Positions 46,599 to 55,720 are shown, counted from the first letter of the stretch. The stretch is 64,000 nucleotides of DNA from Selenomonas sp. AE3005 (GCF_000686945.1 NZ_JMME01000001.1:124001-188000); one strand, 5' to 3'. Program-made: numbers and translations. The notes: generated from the letters alone by a model not told the origin.

Positions 46599-47440
46599 TG
46601 ATGGAACTATATAGCATTATGGATATGCTCCTGCCCTTTGACTGGGCCAGGTATACATTTATGAAACATGCCTTCCTGGCAATTCTTTTGGTAACGCCTT
46701 TGTTTGGCCTGCTCAGTACCATGGTGGTGAGCAACCGCATGGCGTTCTTTTCGGACTCTTTGGGACATGGCGCTTTTACAGGTATTGCCATTGGCGTATT
46801 GCTCGGTGCTGTATCACCGCTCGTGTCGCTTGTGCTGTTCTCGGTGGCGTTTGCTGTCTTTATTACCTATATAAAGAACAAAAGCACGGCCTCTACCGAT
46901 ACCATTATCGGTGTGTTTTCCTCCACAGCTATTGCCCTGGGCCTGATGATTATGAGTCATGGCGGCGGCTTTAATAAGTTTTCTTCCTATCTAATCGGTG
47001 ATGTATTGAGCATTACGGCAGAGGACTTACAGGCCCTGCTGCTGGTGGTGTTAGTAGTGCTCGGAGGATGGGCTCTGCTCTTTAACCGCTTGCTGGTACT
47101 GTCTTTAAACTCCGCCTTTGCTCGCAGCCGGGGGATAAATACCTTTTGGGTGGAGAGCCTGTTTGCTGCCATTCTGGCGGTGGTGGTGGCCATCAGTATT
47201 CAATGGGTAGGTATTCTGATTATCAATGCCCTGCTGGTACTGCCGGCAGCCGCAGCGCGTAATGTGACCAATAATGTCAAAGCCTATCAGCTGCTGTCGG
47301 TACTTATTGCCTTGGGAGCAGGATTGATGGGACTATTGCTGGCCTATTATTGGAATATGGCCGCCGGGGCCACGATTGTGGTGATTTCAGCAGGGGTGTT
47401 CTTTATTACACTGGCATTAAAATCACGTTTCCGCCGTTAA
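46598..47440 (+). CDS. ZnuB-like metal ABC transporter permease
   Basis: A 280-residue membrane protein of the ABC-3 (ZnuB/TroC/MntB) family with about eight helices. Markers are FFSDSLGHGAFTGIAIG near residue 50, DTIIGVFSSTAIALGLMIMS, and WVGILIINALLVLPAAAARN near residue 205. It would import Zn, Mn or Fe with the ATPase before it. No periplasmic binding protein gene is beside them, which is unusual. The start may be either of two ATGs in ATGATG. Confidence 0.9.
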   Translation: MMELYSIMDMLLPFDWARYTFMKHAFLAILLVTPLFGLLSTMVVSNRMAFFSDSLGHGAFTGIAIGVLLGAVSPLVSLVLFSVAFAVFITYIKNKSTASTDTIIGVFSSTAIALGLMIMSHGGGFNKFSSYLIGDVLSITAEDLQALLLVVLVVLGGWALLFNRLLVLSLNSAFARSRGINTFWVESLFAAILAVVVAISIQWVGILIINALLVLPAAAARNVTNNVKAYQLLSVLIALGAGLMGLLLAYYWNMAAGATIVVISAGVFFITLALKSRFRR

Positions 47441-47442
47441 AT

Positions 47443-47553
47443 AAAAAAAGCGATGCGGCTGTGGCCGCATCGCATGCAGAAGGGGAACGCGAGCGTCTTT
47501 CGGTCTAACTGCATAAAGGGGAAGACCGGTGGAGGACGCGCGTTGATTGGTAA
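47443..47553 (-). ncRNA. Candidate C-rich trans-acting small RNA
   Basis: On the minus strand a TATAAT box (47565-47560, -35 weak) precedes about 110 bases with no gene and then a perfect GCGATGCGGC/GCCGCATCGC stem (47473-47450) followed by seven T, a proper terminator for this strand only. The RNA would contain three C-rich stretches, GTCCTCC, CTTCCCC and TTCCCCTT, partly in loops. Such motifs are complementary to Shine-Dalgarno sites and typical of regulatory RNAs of the RsaE/RoxS kind. ATGCAG and CTGCAT can pair around one of them. The plus-strand gene before it and the aldolase after it have their own limits. Confidence 0.45.
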
Positions 47554-47611
47554 CCTGAGATTATATATTCTTCATGGACGGATAAAATTCCTTCTTTTTC
47601 CCTGTTATGTA

Positions 47612-47651
47612 AAAAAGACTTCCTGAAACCGAAGTTTCAGGAAGTCTTTTT
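47612..47651. terminator. Bidirectional terminator after the aldolase gene
   Basis: A perfect 18-bp stem (47612-47629 with 47634-47651, loop CGAA) has A5 on one side and T5 on the other, so it works for fba on the minus strand and also on the plus strand. Confidence 0.92.
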
Positions 47652-47668
47652 GGCGTTTAATCAAGCAA

Positions 47669-48664
47669 TTATTTTGCGTTGATGAGAGCCATGATTTCAG
47701 GAGCACGGCCATCGGAACCGAGAACGTCCTTAATCTTGTGCTCAACGAGTTCCTTAATGTAGGAACGGCCATCAGCAACATACTGACGCGGGTCGAAGTG
47801 TTCCGGATGAGCCATGAAGTGCTCACGGATACCAGCCGTAAGAGCCAGACGCAGGTCAGAGTCGATGTTGATTTTGCAAACTGCGGATTTAGCAGCTTTG
47901 CGGAGCTGGTCTTCAGGAATACCAACAGCATCGTCCAGCTTGCCGCCGTTAGCGTTGATGATCTGAACGTACTTCGGAATAACGGAAGAAGCACCATGGA
48001 GAACGATCGGGAACTCAGGGATCTTCTTCTCGATTTCAGCCAGAATATCGAAACGGAGTTCAGGCGGTACGAGTACGCCATCAGCATTGCGAGTGCACTG
48101 TTCCGGCTTGAATTTGAATGCGCCATGGGAAGTACCGATAGCGATAGCCAGGGAGTCTACGCCAGTTTCTTTGACGAATTCCTCAACTTCTTCCGGCTGC
48201 GTGTAAGCTGCTTCATGAGCAGCAACCTTAACGTCATCTTCGATACCAGCCAGTTTGCCGAGCTCAGCTTCTACGCAAACACCATGTTCATGTGCGTAAG
48301 CAACAACTTCCTGAGTGCGTTTGATGTTCTCTTTGAAGTCATAATGAGAACCATCGAACATTACGGAAGTGAAACCGTCATCGATGCAAGCTTTGCAGGT
48401 TTCGAAATCTGCGCCATGGTCGAGGTGCAGAGCAACGGGAATATCGTTAACTTCCAGAGCAGCCTCAACGAGGTGACGGAGATACGGGCCCTTTGCATAT
48501 TTACGAGCACCGGCAGATGCCTGCAGGATAACCGGGGAGTTCAGCTCAGCAGCTGCTTCCGTGATACCCTGTACGATTTCCATGTTGTTGACGTTGAAAG
48601 CACCGATAGCGTAGCCGCCTTCGTAAGCTTTCTTGAACATTTCTTTAGTTCCAACTAATGGCAT
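47669..48664 (-). CDS. fba: Fructose-bisphosphate aldolase, class II
   Basis: Fba splits fructose-1,6-bisphosphate into dihydroxyacetone phosphate and glyceraldehyde-3-phosphate with a zinc ion. The 331-residue protein starts MPLVGTKEMFKKAYEGGYAI and has the zinc-site LHLDHGADFETCKACIDDGF near residue 80, FDGSHYDFKENI, the glutamate region CVEAELGKLAG, and the phosphate-binding VLHGASSV near residue 225. AGGGGGT lies upstream. A TATAAT box at 48722-48717 and a GTTCAA/TTGAAC stem precede the gene. It is a monocistronic, GC-balanced housekeeping gene. Confidence 0.96.
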   Translation of the reverse strand: MPLVGTKEMFKKAYEGGYAIGAFNVNNMEIVQGITEAAAELNSPVILQASAGARKYAKGPYLRHLVEAALEVNDIPVALHLDHGADFETCKACIDDGFTSVMFDGSHYDFKENIKRTQEVVAYAHEHGVCVEAELGKLAGIEDDVKVAAHEAAYTQPEEVEEFVKETGVDSLAIAIGTSHGAFKFKPEQCTRNADGVLVPPELRFDILAEIEKKIPEFPIVLHGASSVIPKYVQIINANGGKLDDAVGIPEDQLRKAAKSAVCKINIDSDLRLALTAGIREHFMAHPEHFDPRQYVADGRSYIKELVEHKIKDVLGSDGRAPEIMALINAK

Positions 48665-48783
48665 TTTTCATTACCCCCTAATGAATCTTGTTCAAAATTT
48701 TTGTTGAACCTCATTTATTATATCATAGAAAATACTTCTGGTGTATAGGCAGGGCGAAAAATTTTCCAAATAATAGCAAGGCT

Positions 48784-49662
48784 TTATAAAGACGATACAA
48801 TTCGATGTAAATCTGGTGGCAGTGGGGCCTCGATATCAATGTTTTCGCCGGTTATCGGATGAATGAAGTGCAAGCGATAAGCGTGCAGCGCCTGGCGCTG
48901 CAGCAGGTCCAGACTGCCGCCGTATAAATCATCACCGAGTAATGGGCAGCCTAAGTGCGCCATGTGGACACGGATTTGATGTGTACGGCCTGTTTCTAAG
49001 GTCAGCTCGATTAAGGAAAGCTCGCCATTGCTTTTGACCGTGCGGTAATGCGTACGGGCAGGCTTGCCCTCAGGGGAAACCTTGCGCAGAATGATGCTGG
49101 GCAGCGCCCGGGCAATGGGGGCGTCAACCGTGCCGGCGGCCGGGGAAAGGGTCCCGGCAATAAGCGCCAGATACTGACGGGTAAACTTTTTCGCACCTTT
49201 GGGGGAGAGCAGGTATTGTACCTGCGGCTCCTTGGCAATGAGCACGAGTCCGCTGGTATCTCTGTCCAGCCGATGAACGGGGTGGAAGGCGTGGGTTTCC
49301 CCGTGTTTTAGATACCGGTGCAGGACGGCGTTGCCGAGCGTGCCACTGTTTTCCTTGGGCACGGGATGAACAAGCTGTCCGGCCGGCTTGTTAACTATAA
49401 GAAGATATTCATCTTCGTACAATACTTCAAGGGGAATATCTTCGGGGATTACATCACTGGGGCGCAGAATATCATAAGTTATGATGTCGCCGGTTTTGAC
49501 TGTTGCCCGGGCAGCGATGCAGATTTCTCCGTTGATGGCAAATGTGCCGGAATTTTTTATTCGTTTCCAAATGGTATTGGAAATGCCTTGCTGCGCCTTT
49601 AAAAACGCCTTGACGGGCATTGTCGTCAAGGCGTTGTCAAGCGTTACTGTTATGCGTGTCAT
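48784..49662 (-). CDS. RluA/RluD-family RNA pseudouridine synthase
   Basis: A 292-residue pseudouridine synthase. An N-terminal S4-like RNA-binding part (residues about 15-75) is followed by the catalytic domain with the active-site aspartate in HPVHRLDRDTSGLVLIAK near residue 135, then GRTHQIRVHMAHLGCPLLGD near residue 230. It modifies uridine in rRNA or tRNA; which site cannot be told. The start codon overlaps the uraA stop by four bases, so it is the second gene of a uraA operon. Confidence 0.92.
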   Translation of the reverse strand: MTRITVTLDNALTTMPVKAFLKAQQGISNTIWKRIKNSGTFAINGEICIAARATVKTGDIITYDILRPSDVIPEDIPLEVLYEDEYLLIVNKPAGQLVHPVPKENSGTLGNAVLHRYLKHGETHAFHPVHRLDRDTSGLVLIAKEPQVQYLLSPKGAKKFTRQYLALIAGTLSPAAGTVDAPIARALPSIILRKVSPEGKPARTHYRTVKSNGELSLIELTLETGRTHQIRVHMAHLGCPLLGDDLYGGSLDLLQRQALHAYRLHFIHPITGENIDIEAPLPPDLHRIVSSL

Positions 49663-50936
49663 GCGTTGCGCGGGTCATCATCAGCTAAGTCGTTTTCTAC
49701 GGGCTGATGAATTTTGCCGACTAACTGGAAGGCCAGGGACAGGATGATGGCAACCACCGTGGCCAGGGACATGCCCTTCAGGGTAACAGTGCCCAGCGTG
49801 ACACTGGCGGTGGAAACACCGAGGCCCAGTACGATAGCTGTGAGCATCAGGTTGATGGGATTGTTGTAATCAATGTTGCTTTCAGCCAGCACTCGGATAC
49901 CGGAGGCGGCGATAACGCCGAAGAGCAGCAGGGAAACGCCGCCCATAACCGGTGTGGGAATGCTCTGAATCAGGGCAGCCAGTTTGCCCAGGCAGGACAG
50001 AACGATGGCAAAGACAGCAGCACCGCCGATAACCCAGGTGGAAAATACCTTGGTGATAGCGAGCACGCCGATGTTTTCACCGTAGGTAGTGTTAGGTGTT
50101 GAACCGAAGAAACCGGAAATGATGGTAGAGATACCATTGCCGAGAATGGAGCGGTCAAGGCCCGGGTCCTTGGTCAGGTCACTGCCGACGATATTACCGG
50201 TGACAATAAGATGGCCGACGTGTTCGGCGATAACCACCAGGGCTGCCGGCAGAATAATCATGAGGGCGTCGAAATTAAATTCCGGGCTGTAAAAGGTAGG
50301 CAGGGCAAACCAGGGGGCACTTTCCACAGTTGACAGGTCAACCAGCCCACAGAAAGCGGCGATGATATAACCGCCAACCACACCAAGCAGAATGGGGATA
50401 ATGGCCAGGAAACCGCGGCAGGCGACAGAGGCGAAAATCGTAATTGCCAGTGTGGCCAGCGAAACGAAAATGGTCGTGTTGTCACCCTTGCCCGTCAGGC
50501 CGGCCATGTCGGCGGCCGTGGGCATGAGCTCCAGACCGATAACAGCTACAATGGCGCCCATCGCTGCCGGCGGGAAGAGGACGTCAATCCAATGCGTGCC
50601 AACCAGCTTTACGATAAGGCCAACCAGGCAGAATACGATACCTACGGCGATAAAACCACCTAAGGCCGCCTCGTAGCTGTATTTTTCCAAAACCAGAAAT
50701 ACAGGGGAAAGAAAAGCAAAACTGGAACCGAGATAAGCGGGGATTTTGCCTTTGCACAGCGTCAGGTAAAGCAGGGTGCCGATACCATTAAAAAGCAGAA
50801 CGGTGGCCGGATTCACATGAAAGAGAATAGGCACCAGCACCGTCGAGCCGAACATGGCAAACAGATGCTGCAGGGATAAGGGCAGGGTGGAGAGCAGCGG
50901 CAGGCGCTCACTGACGCCAATGGTACGATTTTGCAA
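49659..50936 (-). CDS. uraA: Uracil permease (NCS2 family)
   Basis: A 425-residue nucleobase transporter with about 14 membrane segments. It begins LPLSLQHLFAMFGSTVLVP, the standard NCS2 opening, and has the substrate-site glutamates in VVIAEHVGHLIVTGNIVG near residue 235 and GFFGSTPNTTYGENIGVLA near residue 285. The start is TTG 50936 with AAGGAGTG seven bases upstream. The longer ATG frame begins upstream of this site. It salvages uracil and so complements the pyr operon in the same window. No PyrR-type leader is visible. Confidence 0.95.
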   Translation of the reverse strand: MQNRTIGVSERLPLLSTLPLSLQHLFAMFGSTVLVPILFHVNPATVLLFNGIGTLLYLTLCKGKIPAYLGSSFAFLSPVFLVLEKYSYEAALGGFIAVGIVFCLVGLIVKLVGTHWIDVLFPPAAMGAIVAVIGLELMPTAADMAGLTGKGDNTTIFVSLATLAITIFASVACRGFLAIIPILLGVVGGYIIAAFCGLVDLSTVESAPWFALPTFYSPEFNFDALMIILPAALVVIAEHVGHLIVTGNIVGSDLTKDPGLDRSILGNGISTIISGFFGSTPNTTYGENIGVLAITKVFSTWVIGGAAVFAIVLSCLGKLAALIQSIPTPVMGGVSLLLFGVIAASGIRVLAESNIDYNNPINLMLTAIVLGLGVSTASVTLGTVTLKGMSLATVVAIILSLAFQLVGKIHQPVENDLADDDPRNA

Positions 50937-50981
50937 AATGATACACTCCTTATAAATGAATGGGTAAAACATATCTGTAAT

Positions 50982-51010
50982 AATATAGCACAAAAGGGAC
51001 GTATGTCCAA
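50982..51010 (-). promoter_or_regulatory. Promoter of the uraA operon
   Basis: On the minus strand TTGGAC (51010-51005), 17-base spacer, TATATT (50987-50982). The leader is only about 40 bases, too short for a riboswitch. Confidence 0.65.
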
Positions 51011-51151
51011 TAATTAGTTGGTTACAATCGATGTCGGCTGGTTTTTATCATTTTGTATACAAAAATGCTGTAATATAAGCAAAGTTGTAATGTAATAATC
51101 ACGATGTGTTTGTTGTAAATGAACAATTTTACATAAAACGGCGAAAATTTA

Positions 51152-51180
51152 TAGACAACCGTCTTTTTTTACGCTATAAT
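51152..51180 (+). promoter_or_regulatory. Promoter of lysC
   Basis: TAGACA (51152-51157), 17-base spacer, TATAAT (51175-51180). It leaves a leader of about 100 bases, in which I see no lysine riboswitch. The rest of 51011-51151 is AT-rich and without a gene. Confidence 0.65.
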
Positions 51181-51290
51181 ATGTTACGATTAAACAGTCA
51201 AAACATGGTAAAAATGCAAACCTTCATTATGTAATGGAGTCGTTTTGGCAAAGCGGACTTATGTTTTGCTGATATTTTAGGGGGAGAGTC

Positions 51291-52520
51291 ATGGCACTTA
51301 TTGTAAAAAAATTCGGTGGCAGCTCCGTAGCGACCACGGAAAAAATCATGAATATTGCCAAGCGTGTGCTGGGCGAAAAACGGCCAGAGGATAAAGTAGT
51401 TTTGGTAGTATCCGCCATGGGTGATACTACGGATGACTTAATTGCCCTGGCAGAAGGTATTAACAAAAATCCGTATCAGTATACCCGGGAAATGGATATG
51501 CTCCTGACCACGGGTGAGCAGCAGTCAGCAGCGCTGATGGCTATGGCCTTTAATACGCTGGGACAGCCGGCGGTATCCCTGACGGGGCCGATGGCAGGCA
51601 TGAAGACTAATGATGTCCATACCAAGGGACGGATTGTCGATATTACGCCGGAACGTGTGCATAAGGAACTGGACAAAGGACAGGTTGTTGTGGTAACCGG
51701 TTTCCAGGGAGCTGATGAAACTGGTGACTATGTAACGCTGGGCCGCGGCGGTTCTGATACTTCGGCAGTGGCTTTGGCTGGTGCCCTGAAAGCGGATTCC
51801 TGCGAGATTTTTACCGACGTGGATGGCGTGTATTCCGCTGACCCGCGTATCGTGCCGGGCGCACGCAAAATGAACGAGATTACCTATCATGAAATGCTGG
51901 AAATGGCCCGTCTGGGTGCCGGCGTTATGCAGCCTCGTTCTGTGGAAATGGGTGAATACTTTGGTATTCCTATCCATGTGCGTTCTACGTTTACAACTGA
52001 AGCCGGTACGTTTATAAGGGAGGATTATACGATGGAAGATAAAGATTTTGTGATTCGTGGCGTAGCCCATGATGAAAAAGTAGCGAAGATTGCCGTGCTG
52101 GGTATTCCTAACACGCCGGGCATTGCCCATGAGATTTTCTCTGCTCTGGCTGATGCCAATATCGATGTGGATATGATTGTACAGAGTATCCGCAATATCG
52201 AAAAGAATGTTACGGATATGGTATTTACCGTAGCTGCCGGTGACCTGGCCCAGGCCAAAAAGGTGGTTGACGGTGTAGCTGACAAGCTCAGTGCCGTGGC
52301 CGTACTGATTGAAGAAGATGTGGCCAAGGTATCCATCGTTGGTGCCGGCATGCTGGGGAATCCTGGTACAGCAGCCCGTATGTTTGGTGCACTGTCTGCC
52401 AAGGGTATCAATATTGACATCATCAGCACTTCGGAAATCAGCATTTCCTGCCTGATTAAGGGCGCACAGCTTAAAGAGGCTGTAAATGCTATTCATGATG
52501 AGTTTTTTCCTAAAAAATAA
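51291..52520 (+). CDS. lysC: Aspartokinase
   Basis: LysC phosphorylates aspartate, the entry to lysine, methionine and threonine synthesis. The 409-residue protein has KKFGGSSVATTEKI at the start, TTGEQQSAALMAMA near residue 70, GRGGSDTSAVALAGAL near residue 150, FTDVDGVYSADPRIVPGA, and two C-terminal ACT domains (KIAVLGIPNTPGIAHEIFSA, then KVSIVGAGMLGNPGTAARMF) for feedback control. AGGGGGAG precedes the ATG. It is monocistronic, with its own promoter and terminator. Confidence 0.97.
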   Translation: MALIVKKFGGSSVATTEKIMNIAKRVLGEKRPEDKVVLVVSAMGDTTDDLIALAEGINKNPYQYTREMDMLLTTGEQQSAALMAMAFNTLGQPAVSLTGPMAGMKTNDVHTKGRIVDITPERVHKELDKGQVVVVTGFQGADETGDYVTLGRGGSDTSAVALAGALKADSCEIFTDVDGVYSADPRIVPGARKMNEITYHEMLEMARLGAGVMQPRSVEMGEYFGIPIHVRSTFTTEAGTFIREDYTMEDKDFVIRGVAHDEKVAKIAVLGIPNTPGIAHEIFSALADANIDVDMIVQSIRNIEKNVTDMVFTVAAGDLAQAKKVVDGVADKLSAVAVLIEEDVAKVSIVGAGMLGNPGTAARMFGALSAKGINIDIISTSEISISCLIKGAQLKEAVNAIHDEFFPKK

Positions 52521-52531
52521 ATGACTAATGG

Positions 52532-52560
52532 CAAGCCGTCCGTGGGGACGGCTTGTTTTG
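52532..52560 (+). terminator. Terminator of lysC
   Basis: CAAGCCGTCC pairs with GGACGGCTTG (52532-52541 with 52546-52555, loop GTGG), followed by TTTTG. Confidence 0.9.
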
Positions 52561-52614
52561 TCACAGTTTAATATACATTTTAGAAAAAATATTGTATACA
52601 TACAGCTGTACGGG

Positions 52615-52643
52615 TAGACAGGACAATAATAAACAGTTATGAT
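52615..52643 (+). promoter_or_regulatory. Promoter of the aminotransferase gene
   Basis: TAGACA (52615-52620), 17-base spacer, TATGAT (52638-52643), about 65 bases before the start. Confidence 0.55.
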
Positions 52644-52709
52644 ATTATCTGTGAAAAGAATTACCTAAGTAGTGAATGAGTTTTGTACATCAGAGGGGAG
52701 CGCTTGCTT

Positions 52710-53951
52710 ATGACAATGGCAGCCAGCCACGGAGCAACTAAGAAATTACGGGATGCGATTTTTGGAGCCACGGCGGCCTGCAACAAAGCGGCAGAGAAAT
52801 ATGGCCTGGATAAAGTGACCAATGCCACCATCGGTATGATGATGGACGATGCCGGCAAAATTGCCGTATTGCCTACGGTGGAAAAAGTTTTCCGCAGCCT
52901 CAGCGCGGAGGATTACTTCCGTTATGCACCGATTGCCGGTGTGCCGGAATACCTGGCGGAAGTAGAAAAGCTGGTCTTTGCTGACAATCGCCCGGAAGGT
53001 TTCATCGCATCATGCGCTACGTCAGGCGGTACCGGGGCCATTCATCATGCTGTAGCCAACTATGTGGAACGCGGCACGAAGGTACTGACGTCTGACTGGT
53101 TCTGGGGTACTTATAACGTAATCTGTAATGAATGCGGCTGCAAATTAGTAAATTACAAACTCTTTGATGAGGCTAATAACTTCAATATCGCCGCTTATGC
53201 TAACAAGGTAGCGGAGATTTACAAGGAGCAGGACAGCCTGCTGGTTATCATCAATACGCCGGCTCATAATCCAACAGGTTTCAGCCTGACGGAAGAGGAT
53301 TGGGACCAGGTGCTGGCTCTGGCCAAGAAATACGCCGCCCAAGGCAAGAAGATGAGCATTTTGGTGGACATTGCTTACATTGACTTTGCCGGGGAGAAGA
53401 ATGAAACTCGCCGCTTTATGAAAAAGTTCAGCAACCTGCCGGAAAATGTGCTCGTAATGTTCTCCTTCTCCATGTCCAAGGGGTACACGGCTTATGGTCA
53501 GCGTACCGGTGCACTGGTGGCGGTTTCTGCCAGTGAAAAAGTTATTACGGAATTCCAGGATATCAATAAATACACGAGCCGTGCTACCTGGTCCAATATC
53601 AACCGTGGTGCTATGCTGACGCTGGTGAAGATTCAGCAGGATGAAGAACTGCGCCGTCAGTATGAGGCTGAGCGCGACAGTTTCTATCAGACCATCAGAA
53701 AGCGCGCCCAGGTGTTCATGACGGAGGCCAAGGCCTGCGGGCTGCCGGCGCTGCCCTATAATGGCGGTTTCTTCCTGTCGGTACCGGCGGCTGACCCTCA
53801 GGCTGTCTGCAACAAACTGCATGATGATTTGATTTTTGCTGTGCCTTTAAAGGCTGGTGTGCGCGTGGCCGCCTGCTGCGTGCCGGAGGCCAAGATGCAC
53901 GGTGTAGCGGAAAAAGTTCTCAAAGCCCTGCAGGCAGTAGAAAACTGGTAA
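52710..53951 (+). CDS. Class I/II aminotransferase (aspartate/aromatic type)
   Basis: A 413-residue PLP-dependent aminotransferase. Visible are the N-terminal AIFGATAACNKAAEKYG, TSGGTGAIHHAVANYV near residue 110, NTPAHNPTGFSLTEEDW near residue 190, and the PLP lysine in FSFSMSKGYTAYGQRTGALV near residue 255. The pattern is that of the aromatic/aspartate aminotransferase group in Clostridia and Negativicutes. GGGGAG lies 9 bases before the ATG at 52710. Neighbouring lysC suggests amino-acid synthesis but it is a separate transcript. Substrate is not certain. Confidence 0.88.
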   Translation: MTMAASHGATKKLRDAIFGATAACNKAAEKYGLDKVTNATIGMMMDDAGKIAVLPTVEKVFRSLSAEDYFRYAPIAGVPEYLAEVEKLVFADNRPEGFIASCATSGGTGAIHHAVANYVERGTKVLTSDWFWGTYNVICNECGCKLVNYKLFDEANNFNIAAYANKVAEIYKEQDSLLVIINTPAHNPTGFSLTEEDWDQVLALAKKYAAQGKKMSILVDIAYIDFAGEKNETRRFMKKFSNLPENVLVMFSFSMSKGYTAYGQRTGALVAVSASEKVITEFQDINKYTSRATWSNINRGAMLTLVKIQQDEELRRQYEAERDSFYQTIRKRAQVFMTEAKACGLPALPYNGGFFLSVPAADPQAVCNKLHDDLIFAVPLKAGVRVAACCVPEAKMHGVAEKVLKALQAVENW

Positions 53952-53965
53952 TATAGTTTACTATG

Positions 53966-54009
53966 GGAGCCAATTCTTCTATTTATTAGAAAGGATTGGT
54001 TCCTTTTTT
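53966..54009 (+). terminator. Terminator of the aminotransferase gene
   Basis: GGAGCCAAT pairs with ATTGGTTCC with an inner TTCT/AGAA stem, followed by six T. Confidence 0.85.
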
Positions 54010-54105
54010 CACGTGCTTTAAAATTTGCGGTTGAACAGGTATAGAAATGATGTTATAGTAAAATTGTGTGTATGTGATATTTCTTTCGGGAGGACGCAAA
54101 ACAAT

Positions 54106-54732
54106 ATGTTTAAATTCAAGAAGAAAGACAGTGAGTTCTTTGACCTGTTTGTGGACAGTGCCAGATACTTTTATAAAGGCGCGCTGATGATGGACGAGGT
54201 TATGCTTGACTATAGCAAGGCCACGGACAAGGTAAAGGAAATCATGGATTTGGAGCATGAAGCCGATAGAATCAATGATGCAATTATCGATAAGCTTAAT
54301 ATGACATTTATTACCCCGATTGACCGGGAAGATATCTATGCACTGGCTAATGGCCTTGATGATGGCGTGGATTACCTGCAAGGGACGTTACAGCGCATTG
54401 TTATGTATCGCACTGGCAAGGCTATGACCGGGGCAGTGTCCCTGACCAAGCTGCTGATTGAAGCTACGGAAGAAATTATTCGCGCTTTCTCCTTGTTAAA
54501 GGATATTCGTAAAAATCAGGCGCAGATACTCGATGCCACTCATAAAATTGCCCAGCTGGAAAGTGAAGGCGACCGCGTGTACCGCCATGAAGTGGCTTAT
54601 TTATTCGAGAAGGAAAAAGACCCCATTGAACTTATCAAATGGAAGGATATACTGGAAAAGCTGGAAGACACACTGGATCATTGTGAGAAGATATCTGACA
54701 TGATTCGAGGAGTGGTAATGAAGTATGCATGA
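54106..54732 (+). CDS. DUF47/PhoU-like accessory protein of the phosphate transporter
   Basis: A 208-residue helical protein of the DUF47 (TIGR00153) family related to PhoU. It starts MFKFKKKDSEFFDLFVDSAR and has EHEADRINDAIIDKLN and FITPIDREDIYALANGLDD near residue 65, the metal-binding E-x-x-x-D type repeats of PhoU folds. It commonly sits upstream of Pit-type transporters and is thought to modulate them. GGAGG lies about ten bases before the ATG. It overlaps the pit gene by eight bases. Confidence 0.92.
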   Translation: MFKFKKKDSEFFDLFVDSARYFYKGALMMDEVMLDYSKATDKVKEIMDLEHEADRINDAIIDKLNMTFITPIDREDIYALANGLDDGVDYLQGTLQRIVMYRTGKAMTGAVSLTKLLIEATEEIIRAFSLLKDIRKNQAQILDATHKIAQLESEGDRVYRHEVAYLFEKEKDPIELIKWKDILEKLEDTLDHCEKISDMIRGVVMKYA

Positions 54733-55720
54733 GTTACAGCTGTTAATATTCACGGTTATTGCCCTGGCTCTGCTCTTTGACTTCATCAATGGCTTTCATG
54801 ATACGGCTAATGCTATTGCTACGGCAGTATCTACCCGGGCTATTCATCCCAGCTATGCCATCATGATGGCGGCAGTGCTGAACTTTTTAGGGGCTATGTA
54901 TAGTACCGGCGTGGCTAAGACCATCGGCGCAGATATCGTCAGTTCCGCTAAGATGGTTGATGAGCATGTATTGATTGCCGCTTTGGCCGGTTCCATTATT
55001 TGGAATATCCTGACCTGGTGGTTTGCTGTGCCCTCCAGTTCTTCCCATGCTTTGGTGGGCGGCATTATCGGTGCTGTCATGGTGTCTGTAGGTGAGCAGG
55101 GACTGAACTTCTGGGGCATAGGCAAGATTGTTATCTCGCTTATTGGTTCGCCGATACTGGCAATTTGTACGGGTTGTATCGTAATGCTGCTGCTGTTCCG
55201 GATATTCGGCGGCTTTAGTCCCTCGGCGGTCAATCATAAGTTTAAAAAGATGCAGATTCTTTCGGCTGCGATGATGGCCTTTTCCCACGGTTCCAACGAT
55301 GCCCAGAAATCCATGGGTATCATTACCCTGGCACTCGTAGCCGGCGGCTATATTGGTGCGTTTGAGGTTCCCACCTATGTTAAGGTTCTTTGTGCTACGG
55401 CTATGGCACTCGGTACGGCCATGGGCGGACGACGTATCATCAAAACCATCGGCGGTAAGATTTTTAAGCTGGAGCCGATTTCCGGCTTTGCCGCAGATTT
55501 GAATTCTTCGATTGTTATCTTCGGTGCTACGTTGCTGCATTTACCGGTCAGCACCACCCACGTGGTATCCGGTTCCATTATGGGCGTGGGTACTGCCAAG
55601 CGCCTTAATGCTGTGCGCTGGGGCGTGGCTCAGCAGATGGTCATGGCCTGGGTGCTTACCATTCCCTGTACGGCACTGATGGGGGCCGGTATTTACAAAC
55701 TTGTATGCTTGTTTATGTAA
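54725..55720 (+). CDS. pit: Low-affinity inorganic phosphate transporter, Pit family
   Basis: A 331-residue membrane protein with about ten helices. The PiT signature appears twice: FDFINGFHDTANAIATAVST near residue 20 and FSHGSNDAQKSMGIITLALV near residue 185. LPVSTTHVVSGSIMGVG is near the end. It takes up metal-phosphate with protons or sodium. It is coupled with the DUF47 gene. Confidence 0.95.
   Translation: MHELQLLIFTVIALALLFDFINGFHDTANAIATAVSTRAIHPSYAIMMAAVLNFLGAMYSTGVAKTIGADIVSSAKMVDEHVLIAALAGSIIWNILTWWFAVPSSSSHALVGGIIGAVMVSVGEQGLNFWGIGKIVISLIGSPILAICTGCIVMLLLFRIFGGFSPSAVNHKFKKMQILSAAMMAFSHGSNDAQKSMGIITLALVAGGYIGAFEVPTYVKVLCATAMALGTAMGGRRIIKTIGGKIFKLEPISGFAADLNSSIVIFGATLLHLPVSTTHVVSGSIMGVGTAKRLNAVRWGVAQQMVMAWVLTIPCTALMGAGIYKLVCLFM

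Noticed and set aside
47738-48658. 306-codon plus-strand open frame over the aldolase gene
   Set aside because: A shadow of fba: no motif and no ribosome site. The minus-strand gene has full class II aldolase signatures.
51181-51290. Lysine riboswitch in front of lysC
   Set aside because: The leader from the visible promoter is only about 100 bases, too short for the five-helix aptamer, and no terminator is present.
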